Below are positions 36,827 to 45,984 of a DNA stretch of 64,000 nucleotides, in pieces. The stretch comes from Psychrobacter glaciei (lineage in GTDB: Bacteria; Pseudomonadota; Gammaproteobacteria; Pseudomonadales; Moraxellaceae). The stretch is from the NCBI RefSeq assembly GCF_014652895.1, contig NZ_BMZR01000001.1, forward strand, positions 1,054,001 through 1,118,000. Reading direction: 5' to 3'. Position 1 is the stretch's first letter. The number at the start of each line of letters is the position of its first letter. The notes below the pieces were generated by a model. It was not told the DNA's origin. It made no database searches and saw only the letters and a list, made by a program, of their open reading frames with translations. The position numbers and the translations under genes were made by a program.

Positions 36827-38473
36827 ATGAAAAATAGCAGCAGAAAACCTTTAACCAAATTGCCGATTAAAGTGGCGACAAAAGGTTTTTATGAAGGGTT
36901 TAATAAAGACGTTACGATTACCGCCAAAATCTTACTGGGTCTGCTCATTGTTTGGGCTGTCATCTTTCCTGATAATTCAACGACGATATTAGAATCGATC
37001 AATACTTTCTTACTCAATCACTTTTCGACATGGTATATCTTATGTGTCGCCTTTTTCTTAATTTTGGCGTTGATTCTGGCCGTTGTGCCGCGCTATGGGA
37101 GATTGATTTTAGGGGACACCGGAGATAAACCTGAGTTCTCCAACTTTTCATGGTTTTCGATGATTTTTGGCGCAGGTATCGGTGTTGGTATGTTGACTTT
37201 TGCGACCGCAGAGCCAATGTATCATTTTGCTAATAACCCTGAAGTGATCAAAGGGTTGGCAACAGCCTCTGGTGCCGACAATGTACGCTATGCCTATAAA
37301 TGGGCCTTTCTACATTGGGGATTCAGCGCATGGATTTGTTATTCCTTAGTCGGATTATCGATGGCCTATTTTTCTTTTCGACGTAAATTACCGCTGACCA
37401 TTCGTTCAGGTCTTGCGCCATTATTCGGCCAAAAACTATCAGGTAAGCTCGGTAATACCATTGACATCGTTGCCGTTATTGCAACCATTTTGGGCGTTGC
37501 GCAGACATTAGGGTTTGGGGTTGAGCAATTCGTTTCTAGTATGTACCGTGTTGGTTTGGGCGAATGGTTGATGAATGCTGATGGCACATCGTCAACGGCA
37601 GCCATTATCGTTGCACTGGTCGTTATCGTTGGTATAGCAACCCTATCTGCGCTTTCTGGGCTAGGTAAAGGGGTGAAATGGCTCTCTAACATCAACATGG
37701 GATTGAGTCTGGTTCTGTTTGCCTTTTTCTTAGTATTCGGTTCGACATTCTTTGGTTTACAATCTTTTTTCTTAGGTATGTTTGACTATGTTGTCGCACT
37801 TCCTGAGCTGCTATTTACGGTTTGGCAGCCAGATGGTACGGTGGTCGGTGACACGCTTGCCACATGGCAAAAAGACTGGTCAGTGTTTTATTGGGCATGG
37901 TGGATTGCTTTTGGTCCTTTTGTTGGTGTTTTCTTTGCTCGCATCTCACGTGGTCGTAGTATTCGGACTTATTTATTCGGTACCGTTATCCTACCTGCTC
38001 TGATGTGTTTTATTTGGTTTTCAATGGTGGGTGGTACCGCGATTGACTTAACGCTAGGTGGCACCAATGCCATCTCAAGCGTGGGTCAAGAATCTCAATT
38101 ATTGGCAATGCTTGATGTGATGTTGTCCCCAGGTTTTGCTTGGGTAATGGCAATTTTAGTTCTGGTCTTGCTACTGACCTACTTAGTCACGACGTTAGAT
38201 TCGGCAATTTTAGTTATCAATACCATCAATTCAGGTGGTAACGAGGGTCCAAAAGGCCGCCCACATATTATCTTTTGGGGCGTAATACTAGCATTGGTTG
38301 TTGGCGTACTGCTGATAAGCGGAGGACTGGGTGCGATTAAAACGGCGATGGTTATTGGTGCCTTGCCCTTTAGTTTTGTGATGGTACTCATGGGAATATC
38401 ACTGGTCAAAGCCATTCTTTATGATACCAGTCCAGCTAGGCTAGAGACGATAGATCCGGTCGACGAACCATAA
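36827..38473 (+). CDS. dddT: BCCT-family transporter, DddT (DMSP/betaine uptake)
   Basis: A 548-residue carrier with about 12 helices and canonical BCCT motifs: GAGIGVGM (115-122), TAEPMYHFA, and the tryptophan box DWSVFYWAWWIAF (350-362) followed by GPFVGVFFARISRGRSIRTY. The N-terminal tail is short and basic. The gene lies 160 bp after dddD on the same strand, so the expected substrate is DMSP; carriers of this type often also take glycine betaine. Contrast with the divergent BCCT at 28049. Confidence 0.92.
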   Translation: MKNSSRKPLTKLPIKVATKGFYEGFNKDVTITAKILLGLLIVWAVIFPDNSTTILESINTFLLNHFSTWYILCVAFFLILALILAVVPRYGRLILGDTGDKPEFSNFSWFSMIFGAGIGVGMLTFATAEPMYHFANNPEVIKGLATASGADNVRYAYKWAFLHWGFSAWICYSLVGLSMAYFSFRRKLPLTIRSGLAPLFGQKLSGKLGNTIDIVAVIATILGVAQTLGFGVEQFVSSMYRVGLGEWLMNADGTSSTAAIIVALVVIVGIATLSALSGLGKGVKWLSNINMGLSLVLFAFFLVFGSTFFGLQSFFLGMFDYVVALPELLFTVWQPDGTVVGDTLATWQKDWSVFYWAWWIAFGPFVGVFFARISRGRSIRTYLFGTVILPALMCFIWFSMVGGTAIDLTLGGTNAISSVGQESQLLAMLDVMLSPGFAWVMAILVLVLLLTYLVTTLDSAILVINTINSGGNEGPKGRPHIIFWGVILALVVGVLLISGGLGAIKTAMVIGALPFSFVMVLMGISLVKAILYDTSPARLETIDPVDEP

Positions 38474-38815
38474 CTTAGATATACATACTTATTAGATATA
38501 CATACTTAGGAACATGCTAATTACACGCACCAAGAAGATACAGCAAGCGCAACGCTAAATAATAGAGTGCTCGATTAGCGTCCGCTAAAAGCCAATTGAG
38601 CACGCTTGGTGTGTTATGAGATTTATATTCAATAGTCTGTATTCTAATATCAAGTACCTGTCTAAAGTTACAGCCTTTAGGCAGGAACACTTAATCTAAA
38701 CGGCAGTTACACAGAATCTGGGACAGTCCTTCTAAATCAAAAAAGCCATAAAAGTCATTACTTTTATGGCTTTACTGTTCTGTTGTATATTTTGAAGCTT
38801 AGACCTAGCTTTAAA
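38474..38815. other. Convergent intergenic region after dddT
   Basis: About 340 bp. It holds a short direct repeat TTAGATATACATACTTA (around 38476-38508), a hairpin with arms GTGCTC/GAGCAC at 38568-38603 that may end the dddT transcript, and the terminator at 38739-38774 for the opposing operon. No gene is supported. Confidence 0.45.
38739..38774 (-). terminator. Terminator of the phosphonatase-like operon
   Basis: On the minus strand: stem AAAGCCATAAAAGT / ACTTTTATGGCTTT with a 4-nt loop, ending in a T-run (TTTTTTGATTT). It lies about 40 bp after the stop at 38816. Confidence 0.85.
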
Positions 38816-39589
38816 TTAAATAAGCGCCTTTAAATCAGTCAGCTTGTCTAAAACTCCATCAGGTGAATATTTCACCAGCTGCTGCTCATTTTGTGCACCA
38901 GATAGCACACCTAAAACCAGCCCACACTCTGCATTTTGGCCTTCCTCAATATCGATACCACTATCCCCTGCTTTTAATACTTGCTGTGAATTCTCGATAT
39001 TAAACTGCTTCATCGCAAGAGTAATCATATCAGGACCTGGGCGGCCATTTTCTACGTCATCGGCTGTTACTAGTGCATCTACTTGATCTCCCACAGACCA
39101 CCCTAAGATAGTCAAAATTTTATTAGCAGTCTTAGCATCATATCCTGTATTCAATACGACATTACGACCGCTCGCCTTCAACTGCTCGAACAACTCTGAC
39201 ATGCCTTCAAACTCAGATAAGGTGTCCTTGTTATAAGCAGTTGCAAGATTGACTTTAAAGGCTGCAAACGCCGTATCCGTTAACGATTCAATATCAGCAT
39301 CAGATAAATCTAGCATGTCCAAAATATCACGGATGGCGTTGCGTTTTTCTTTACCTGCACCATATTCTAAACATAACTCAAGACTCACTTGCTTATCTGA
39401 CTTGCCAGCGCGCATCAGTGCTTCATTGATAGCATTACATACGGTTTTATAGACCAAGTTACCTTCATCTACTGTGGTGCCAGCCATATCAAACACACAG
39501 AGTCTAATATCAAAAAATTTATTTTTAATACTGTTTAAACTATCACTATGTGAGCTGCTGCTTGTTACATTATTCTTTACTGTATTCAT
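38816..39589 (-). CDS. Phosphonatase-like HAD hydrolase (TIGR03351 type)
   Basis: A 257-residue HAD-superfamily hydrolase related to phosphonoacetaldehyde hydrolase PhnX. The nucleophile motif is LCVFDMAGTTVDEGNLVYKT (FDMAGTT as in PhnX, where DxxGT carries the Asp nucleophile). Motif 2 is VVLNTGYD and motif 3/4 DDVENGRPGPDMITLA and KAGDSGIDIEEG. The N-terminal 25 residues are Ser-rich and extra. Its start shares one base with the stop of the upstream FAD oxidoreductase gene (TAATG), so they are translationally coupled. Proposed role: C-P bond hydrolysis of an aminophosphonate-derived aldehyde. Confidence 0.87.
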   Translation of the reverse strand: MNTVKNNVTSSSSHSDSLNSIKNKFFDIRLCVFDMAGTTVDEGNLVYKTVCNAINEALMRAGKSDKQVSLELCLEYGAGKEKRNAIRDILDMLDLSDADIESLTDTAFAAFKVNLATAYNKDTLSEFEGMSELFEQLKASGRNVVLNTGYDAKTANKILTILGWSVGDQVDALVTADDVENGRPGPDMITLAMKQFNIENSQQVLKAGDSGIDIEEGQNAECGLVLGVLSGAQNEQQLVKYSPDGVLDKLTDLKALI

Positions 39590-40731
39590 TACTTTGATTC
39601 CAATACTAATTCAATTAACTCTTCGCCAAATGCGAAACCTGTTGATGCCCCTGTACCACTGGTGACTGCACCGACCACCACACCTTTTTCAGGTGATGTC
39701 TTAAATACCACCTCGTCCGCACTTGGATATACACCCAACCAGTGCTGAGTAATATCTATCTCGCCAATATCCATCACCTGCTTAAACTCATTAATGATTA
39801 GATCATCAATTCGAGTGTCTCTAAACGGTAGTTCTCTATCACTATAATCATGACTATCGCCAATGATTAGTGAGCCATCTTCAGACTGAACCACAATTAG
39901 GTGGACACCTGCTTGACGCTCTGCACTTTGAATATCGTCAAGTAAGGTTTTTAGTACCGTAGCTTCAGGTAACTGAGCAAATCCATCATAACGGGCAAAG
40001 CTTAAATCTGACATGACAGCGGCATTTAATCTAAATGCTTTTTTGGGCATGACTCGCATCATATTTAGCGTGCAAATTTTAGCTTTGGTCTTAGCGAGCA
40101 CTTCTGGATATAAGCCAGTAAAGTCAGCTCCTGGGCAGACCACACAATGCTCAGCGTTAAGGACACCACGGCTGGTATGCACTTTTGGTAATTCCACCGA
40201 AGTCACTGTGGTATGATTATAAAAGTCCACACTCTGCGTCTCTTGTAACCAATGAGCCAGCTTAGCAATTGCAGTATTGGACTCCACTCTAAGCTCATGC
40301 GGGCTATATAACACCCCTTCTCCCTTGTTCAGATAAGGCGCGGCTTCATTAATTTCAGACTGTGTCAGTAGTCGGCACCCCTCACCCATTTCAGTCTTTA
40401 AAAAAGCGTGTGCAACATCTACCGCTTCAGGTCGCTGCATTAACATATGCAAACCGATATGCTCTACCTGAATACCTGCTTTTGGCGCAATCTCGGCCCA
40501 AATATTACGCGAGTGCATGGCGCGTTGCCAATGCTCACCTCGACGCTGACCACTAACTGTCACAAATCCAAAATTACGAACAGAAGCATCTTTGTTCTGA
40601 GACTGGCGTTCTACAACTGCAACACTCAGCCCCTTTTTAAAGGCGGCGTAGGCGCTTGCCAGCCCAACGATGCCCCCACCTACGACGACGACATCGTATG
40701 TTTTATCAGAAAGTATTTTGCTCATTGTCAT
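39589..40731 (-). CDS. FAD-dependent amine oxidoreductase, phosphonate-associated (TIGR03364 type)
   Basis: About 380 residues, DAO/glycine-oxidase fold. The start at 40731 follows GGAAGAG; an ATG at 40746 lies five codons earlier. The FAD motif is YDVVVVGGGIVGLASAYAAF, then VVERQSQNKDASVRNFGFVT, the block typical of this subgroup. The C-terminus GVVVGAVTSGTGASTGFAFG closes the FAD site. This clade is known to travel with phosphonatase-like hydrolases and phosphonate importers and is thought to oxidise an aminophosphonate, releasing the amine. Coupling to the HAD gene and the ABC importer upstream supports this. Confidence 0.87.
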   Translation of the reverse strand: MTMSKILSDKTYDVVVVGGGIVGLASAYAAFKKGLSVAVVERQSQNKDASVRNFGFVTVSGQRRGEHWQRAMHSRNIWAEIAPKAGIQVEHIGLHMLMQRPEAVDVAHAFLKTEMGEGCRLLTQSEINEAAPYLNKGEGVLYSPHELRVESNTAIAKLAHWLQETQSVDFYNHTTVTSVELPKVHTSRGVLNAEHCVVCPGADFTGLYPEVLAKTKAKICTLNMMRVMPKKAFRLNAAVMSDLSFARYDGFAQLPEATVLKTLLDDIQSAERQAGVHLIVVQSEDGSLIIGDSHDYSDRELPFRDTRIDDLIINEFKQVMDIGEIDITQHWLGVYPSADEVVFKTSPEKGVVVGAVTSGTGASTGFAFGEELIELVLESK

Positions 40732-40833
40732 ATCTGCTCTTCCCATACATCTTTATTAATTAGCCCTCTACTTGCTTAACCTATGAACTAATATAGCTAA
40801 GCATGAATGGGCATTATTTTGATTCAACTAAAA

Positions 40834-41820
40834 TTACTCACCATGGAAAAAAGCACGGTGCTTATCTAACAGCTCGGCAGTTAATGGCTCTGGATAGGTC
40901 TTAGAATTATCAATCTGATTCTCAGCAGCTACTGTCTCGCCGTCATACACAATATTTGGATAAATCTCTAATAAACCTGGGCGAGCTTTAGTGACAATTA
41001 ATTCAGCCATTTTCATTGCTTTAGGATTGGTTTTCTCTCCTTTATCAATAACAGCAACCGATTCAGTCAATGTGTAATTACCTTCACTGGGATCAACAAA
41101 ATCAATAGGTAAACCTTTTGCTTTATTAGCGACTGCCTGATGACGTAAACCAAAACCGATAGGCACCTCACCTGCCATTACCTTTTTAAGAGGACCAGAG
41201 CCAGATAGTTCTAAGTTAGGTCCTGCATTTTCACGAATAGCATTCATGATTTGTTGACCTTCAACATCGGTGCCATATTCAGCAGCAATATCTTGTACAA
41301 ATAGCCAACCGGTTGACGAGCCATTTGGATCAACCATAGAAATTTGGTTTTTATAAATAGGATTGGCTAAGTCTTTAGCACTGGCAGGTACTGGAAGGTT
41401 ATTGGCTTCCATCTCTTTGGTATTGAGTAAAATGGCACCCGTAAAGCTAAGGATTGGTGCATAGTAATTAGGCGTCGCAATCTGTGGGTTTGCCGTAAAC
41501 GCTAACGCTTTAAACATTGGGTTCTTTGCTTGAGCACTTTCGATATAAAATGAGCTCATTGTCACCATGTCAGCTTCAATATTTTTTCCTTCAGCTAATA
41601 GTCGGCCACCAAGCTCACCTGTTCCGAATGATTGAAATATGTATTGACCTTCAAAGCCTGCCTCATCAAGCACCTCTTGAATAACCTCGACTGCCTCTTC
41701 ATCAGCATTACTATAAATAATCACCTCCTCGCCAGCTGTATCGTCTGAGCTTTGCGATCCACAACCTGCCACTAAAACTCCACAAGTCAATCCCGTTACT
41801 ATCGTTCTAAATAAATTCAT
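40834..41820 (-). CDS. ABC importer substrate-binding lipoprotein, 2-aminoethylphosphonate-like
   Basis: A 328-residue lipoprotein (signal MNLFRTIVTGLTCGVLVAGC, lipobox LVAGC). The mature protein is a type 2 periplasmic binding protein: EEVIIYSNADEEAVEVIQEV, GGRLLAEGKNIEADMVTMSS, MVDPNGSSTGWLFVQDIAAE. This resembles iron/thiamine and 2-aminoethylphosphonate binding proteins. The latter fits the neighbours: a fused permease, an ATPase, and aminophosphonate-type enzymes. A ferric-iron role is possible from sequence alone, but the context argues against it. Confidence 0.85.
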   Translation of the reverse strand: MNLFRTIVTGLTCGVLVAGCGSQSSDDTAGEEVIIYSNADEEAVEVIQEVLDEAGFEGQYIFQSFGTGELGGRLLAEGKNIEADMVTMSSFYIESAQAKNPMFKALAFTANPQIATPNYYAPILSFTGAILLNTKEMEANNLPVPASAKDLANPIYKNQISMVDPNGSSTGWLFVQDIAAEYGTDVEGQQIMNAIRENAGPNLELSGSGPLKKVMAGEVPIGFGLRHQAVANKAKGLPIDFVDPSEGNYTLTESVAVIDKGEKTNPKAMKMAELIVTKARPGLLEIYPNIVYDGETVAAENQIDNSKTYPEPLTAELLDKHRAFFHGE

Positions 41821-41897
41821 TGTTGTTCCTGATTATTTGAATGGTTAAAAGTTAAATTGGTTTTCGTAACATCAATGCCTAAACTGTGTTGAGATAT

Positions 41898-43580
41898 TTA
41901 AGCGACCGTCGTCACTGTGGTCTTGTTCACTTTTATTTTTATTGTGCCATTGATGCTTCTGGTATAAAGGTATCGCGCCACTGCGAAGAATATTAATGCC
42001 GTGATATTTGTGAGTAGCACCATCAGCGACAAGACAAAAATCTCATCAAAGCGGGCGAAGTGCTGTAGTTCAACAATTTTTGTAGTCAGCACCATCGTCT
42101 TTGCACCTGAAATGAATATCACTGCACTGATGCTGACCATCGCACTGATAAAGAAGTACGAGGCCACTTCGATAAGTGTAAATATTGAGTTGGGTACAAC
42201 AATTCGGCGTAAAGACTGTAGCCATGAGTCTCCAAGTAAAGAAGCTGTGGTCTCCCAACCTAAGTTCATTTTTGATAGTGCGTTTTTACTCATGAGATAA
42301 GGTGTTGAGAAGTAATGAATGATATTACTAATCACAATAATAAAGATGGTGTTCGATATCGATGAGCCTGAGAAAACCATCAGGTAAGCAATACCAATAA
42401 CCATACCCGGCACTGTATTGGTTACTAAGGCTGAGCTTTCTATCGTCAGCTTTCCTATCTTGAATAACCCTGAGCGCTCGTATATCAACGCGGCAACATA
42501 GGTAATAATAGTGCCAAAAATAGCCGTTAAGGTCGCGACCATAAGTGAGTTCTTATACACTCGCATTAGGTTCGAGGACTCAATCACCTTAGTAAATGTG
42601 TCTGTACTAAACGCCATCTCGTAAGGCCATGTCTTAATCCATGGAATGATGAAGATCACAGCAAATACGAATAATAGTGAAATCAAAATGCCACTGGACA
42701 ACACACCCAGAATCCTGTCTTTGACTTTTGAGGTGGGCAAGTCAAAATGCTCTACTGAGTCATACCTGACATTAAATCGAGCCACATACCAAAGCAGTAG
42801 AATGCTCAAGACAGAGGGAATTAGCATAAACAAGGCAACCACAGAGCCCTTTTCAAACGAGGGAGATGCACCCAATATTTGGGTATAAAGCTCAGTGGCG
42901 ATAACCTTGTACTGACCACCAATAGAGGCTGGAATACCAAAGTCAGTAAAGGCTAAAAAGAAGCATTGAATGATAGCGGCTGCAAACGTACCAATTAAAG
43001 GACGAATGACCGTCATATCTATCTGGCGTAAGCGTGAATCGCCCATCAGTTCTGATACGATTACGAACTTCTTATCCAAATATTGAAAAGTATTGTTAAG
43101 TAGTAAAAAGGCTATTGGCAAGGTATAGATGGTGTAGCCAAGCCACATACCATAGAAACCATATATGTCTTCAAACAACTGAAAGCCAATCATCTTAGTA
43201 AGTAGACCTTGCTTACCAAAGGTGTAAATAATGGCAAATCCATAAGTCACTGTTGGCAATAGCATAGGAAACAGTGATGCAAGCTTAATGGTTTGTTTAA
43301 AACCCTTTGGCAAGTTAGTCCAGTGCACCGTATAGGCAAGGATAAATGCCAAAAAGGTGGCACTCATCGCACTAACAATGGCGACAAAAAAACTATTTAA
43401 CATCACTTGTCTGAAGTCATTACTGCTGATGATATCGACATAGTGGCTTAGACCTAATCCATCAGCCACATTAAATGACAGCACCAACATTTTACCCAAA
43501 GGCACAAACATAAAGACGAGAAATAGCGCACCAATGAAAAGCCACGAAGCTTTCATTAGCGGTGAGTTATTAAGTTTCAT
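41898..43580 (-). CDS. ABC importer permease, two fused membrane domains
   Basis: A 560-residue inner-membrane protein with about 12 helices in two BPD_transp_1 halves. Each half has the EAA-type loop: ELMGDSRLRQIDMTVIRPLI in the first, TASLLGDSWLQSLRRIVVPN in the second. This fused layout is shared by ferric-iron (FbpB) and 2-aminoethylphosphonate permeases. It is preceded by the ATPase gene (66 bp) and followed by the binding protein gene (77 bp). Substrate from context: an aminophosphonate. Confidence 0.88.
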   Translation of the reverse strand: MKLNNSPLMKASWLFIGALFLVFMFVPLGKMLVLSFNVADGLGLSHYVDIISSNDFRQVMLNSFFVAIVSAMSATFLAFILAYTVHWTNLPKGFKQTIKLASLFPMLLPTVTYGFAIIYTFGKQGLLTKMIGFQLFEDIYGFYGMWLGYTIYTLPIAFLLLNNTFQYLDKKFVIVSELMGDSRLRQIDMTVIRPLIGTFAAAIIQCFFLAFTDFGIPASIGGQYKVIATELYTQILGASPSFEKGSVVALFMLIPSVLSILLLWYVARFNVRYDSVEHFDLPTSKVKDRILGVLSSGILISLLFVFAVIFIIPWIKTWPYEMAFSTDTFTKVIESSNLMRVYKNSLMVATLTAIFGTIITYVAALIYERSGLFKIGKLTIESSALVTNTVPGMVIGIAYLMVFSGSSISNTIFIIVISNIIHYFSTPYLMSKNALSKMNLGWETTASLLGDSWLQSLRRIVVPNSIFTLIEVASYFFISAMVSISAVIFISGAKTMVLTTKIVELQHFARFDEIFVLSLMVLLTNITALIFFAVARYLYTRSINGTIKIKVNKTTVTTVA

Positions 43581-43646
43581 AATGACCTACGCGCAAAATA
43601 AGTAAGTTTTGAAAGACCAGCGTTGGCCTAGTGCGATTAACCTTTG

Positions 43647-44525
43647 TTAACCCTTGGAGGTATCTTTAATGGATTTAGCAGCTGTGCGCTGGATTATGGA
43701 ATTGATATCTTCAGTGACTGAACTGCCATCTAGCACAGGTCTCATTTGAGTGTATTTTTCTAATGGATCAGCTGGCGCATCGTCCGTTTCAAATAGGCTC
43801 AAGATATTACGACGTTTGATATTGAGCTGATTTAAGATAAAGCTCTTAACAAAATCATTGGCAGGGTTTTTGATGATTTCTGATGGTTTGGCATATTGAG
43901 CTACTTTGCCGTCTGATAACAACAAAATGCGATCAGAGAGTGTCATCGCTTCTTCAGGATCATGTGTCACAATCAAAGTGGTTAGCTCATAACGCTCTGC
44001 AATCTCACGAATACGTGCCTTAATCGTCTCTTTAATAACTCCATCTAAAGCAGATAAAGGCTCATCTAACAATAAAATTTTCGGCTTCATCACTAAAGTA
44101 CGCGCTAATGCAACACGCTGCTTTTGCCCACCAGAGAGCTGGCTGATTCGCTTGTTCAAATGCGGCTTAATCTCCAAAAGATCAACCAGCTCATCAACCT
44201 CCGCTTGCGTACTTACGTTAGGTCTATTACGTAGCCCATATTCAATATTCTGCTTTACATTCAAGTTAGGAAACAAAGCATAGTCTTGGAATACAATATT
44301 GAAACCTCTGTGCTTCATAGGCACACGTGTGATGTCTTCCTTATCATAAGCAAGTCGACCAGAACTAATATCGGTTAGACCTAAAATAATATGCAGCAAC
44401 GTGGTTTTCCCACAGCCAGATGGGCCTAATATTGAAACAATCTCACCCTTATTCACTTTTAGGGAGATATCCTCAAAAATAACTTTACCATCATACTTCT
44501 TAGTCACATTTCTTAGTTCTAACAT
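43647..44525 (-). CDS. ABC importer ATPase, 2-aminoethylphosphonate/iron type
   Basis: A 292-residue nucleotide-binding protein from the ATG at 44525 (MLELRNVTKKYDGKVIFEDI); the frame extends 26 codons further, but that part does not look coding. Walker A GPSGCGKTTLLHIILG, Q-loop FQDYALFPNLNVKQN, signature LSGGQKQRVALARTLV, Walker B KILLLDEPLSALD, switch His in LIVTHDPEEAMTLSD. The C-terminal tail of about 60 residues lacks an obvious regulatory domain. It is the first gene of the operon and faces a LysR regulator. Confidence 0.9.
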   Translation of the reverse strand: MLELRNVTKKYDGKVIFEDISLKVNKGEIVSILGPSGCGKTTLLHIILGLTDISSGRLAYDKEDITRVPMKHRGFNIVFQDYALFPNLNVKQNIEYGLRNRPNVSTQAEVDELVDLLEIKPHLNKRISQLSGGQKQRVALARTLVMKPKILLLDEPLSALDGVIKETIKARIREIAERYELTTLIVTHDPEEAMTLSDRILLLSDGKVAQYAKPSEIIKNPANDFVKSFILNQLNIKRRNILSLFETDDAPADPLEKYTQMRPVLDGSSVTEDINSIIQRTAAKSIKDTSKG

Positions 44526-44777
44526 AATTTTAAGCCCAAACTTATATTTTGGTATTGGCAGTGAGTGATAGCTCAAGCAAATACATTTAGGTAAATTGTT
44601 CAATGCTTTAATCGTTTACATGTAACTAATATAGAAGATGAATATGACAGTTTGGCGTCAAATATAAGGTTAACTTATACATTTAATCATTCAGTCTTAT
44701 TTATCGTGTATAACTTCTCGTACTTCCCAGAGATAAGCCTGACAATCTCTGAAACCAAAACGAAAGACGGCGGTCAT

Positions 44778-45653
44778 ATGACGAAAAAACCTTATACTTA
44801 TAATCAACTAAACATCTTAGACTCTGTGCTTGAGGAAGGTAATTACACGCAGGCAGCTAAACGTTTAGGCGTGTCTCAATCTGCCATTAGCCAAGCACTA
44901 TCTACGCTTGAAAACAACCTTGGATTTAAGCTATTTATACAGCGTGGCAGACATCTTGTGCCAACAGATTACTGCTTAGAGCTTGGGTCGTTAACGAGTA
45001 AAATACGAGCAGTTGAAGATGATCTAGAGCAGCTGATTCAAAGAAGTAAAATCTTTGAAGCGGCTATATTAAAGGTAGCTCTATGCAGCCCGCTGCCGGG
45101 CACTGAAATTATCAGGCAGTTTAGTAAGCGCTATCCCAAGCTACAGACTGAAATCTATTTTGGTAATTTCTATGAAACGTTCAGTAGAGTCGTTAACGGT
45201 CAAGTAGATGTTGGCATTCTTGCAAATGTGCCAAAAGATGACAGGTTACAGTTTAAGAAATGTGCTACCCAGCGGCTCGTTGCTTTATGCTCACCGAACC
45301 ATCCTTTTGCATCAAGAGAGTCTATAAGCTTAACTGAGTTGGCGTCGGAAACCGTCATATTCCGCACGCACGGCTCTACCACTCAAAAACTTATAAATGA
45401 GGCACTAGCAAAAATTAATTTAGAGATAACCCCTACGTATATCGTAAACACCCAAGAAAGTGTTTACGATGCGGTTTACCAAAACTTAGGTGTAGGATTT
45501 GCATGGAGCGAAAGCACAATAAGAAAGGATGGTTTTGTGAAGGTGCCCATTGCGGAGCTACCTTCAGATTATGACGAGGTAGTTTTTTCACTCAAAAATG
45601 TAAACAATTTAGTGGTGACTGCTTTGATGAATTCTTTAGATACCTCTGGTTAG
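44778..45653 (+). CDS. LysR-family regulator of the phosphonate-type locus
   Basis: A 291-residue LysR protein from the ATG at 44778 (MTKKPYTYNQLNILDSVLEE); an upstream TTG frame is unlikely. Helix-turn-helix: GNYTQAAKRLGVSQSAISQA, then LSTLENNLGFKLFIQRGRHL. The effector domain contains LKVALCSPLPGTEIIRQFSK and VDVGILANVPKDDRLQFKK. It is divergent from the ABC importer/FAD/HAD operon across about 250 bp, so it probably activates that operon. Confidence 0.88.
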   Translation: MTKKPYTYNQLNILDSVLEEGNYTQAAKRLGVSQSAISQALSTLENNLGFKLFIQRGRHLVPTDYCLELGSLTSKIRAVEDDLEQLIQRSKIFEAAILKVALCSPLPGTEIIRQFSKRYPKLQTEIYFGNFYETFSRVVNGQVDVGILANVPKDDRLQFKKCATQRLVALCSPNHPFASRESISLTELASETVIFRTHGSTTQKLINEALAKINLEITPTYIVNTQESVYDAVYQNLGVGFAWSESTIRKDGFVKVPIAELPSDYDEVVFSLKNVNNLVVTALMNSLDTSG

Positions 45654-45760
45654 ACTGTTTGAAAAAAGCATCCTAGTTTTTTCATTGTATACGTATCTTG
45701 CGAATTAATTTTTTTGCATCAAATCCATTTATCATAATTGCTCTCTTGGGAACAATAAAT

Positions 45761-45805
45761 GTGGTTGTAGAGAATGTGGTTGTAGAGAATGTGGTTGTAG
45801 AGTAA
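45761..45805. repeat. 15-bp tandem repeat, three units
   Basis: GTGGTTGTAGAGAAT at 45761-45775 and 45776-45790 is identical. The third unit (45791-45805) ends in TAA instead of AAT. It abuts the MITE at 45811. Confidence 0.9.
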
Positions 45806-45810
45806 GTGTT

Positions 45811-45984
45811 TAGGGCGTGTCTTCATTTCAGAAATGGTGATAAAAATGAGATAAATTGCCGTCAAACAAGGAAAATAGCGCAGATAATATCGGGATATTA
45901 ACCAGCTATTTGACGATGTTTGGCAAGATTTAGCCATTTTTAGCCCATTCAGATGACTATCGAGTGAATTGAAGACACGCCCTA
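45811..45984. mobile_element. MITE-like element, copy A
   Basis: A 174-bp element with perfect 15-bp terminal inverted repeats TAGGGCGTGTCTTCA / TGAAGACACGCCCTA. The outer TA may be a target duplication. The interior has no real gene. A second copy in reverse orientation, with most of the interior conserved, lies at 60410-60581. Arrangement and size suggest a non-autonomous derivative of an IS whose transposase is not in this window. Confidence 0.85.

Noticed and set aside
40834..44525. Interpretation as a ferric-iron (FbpABC) importer
   Set aside because: The fold is compatible, but the operon contains phosphonatase-like and aminophosphonate-associated FAD enzymes, so an aminophosphonate substrate is better supported.
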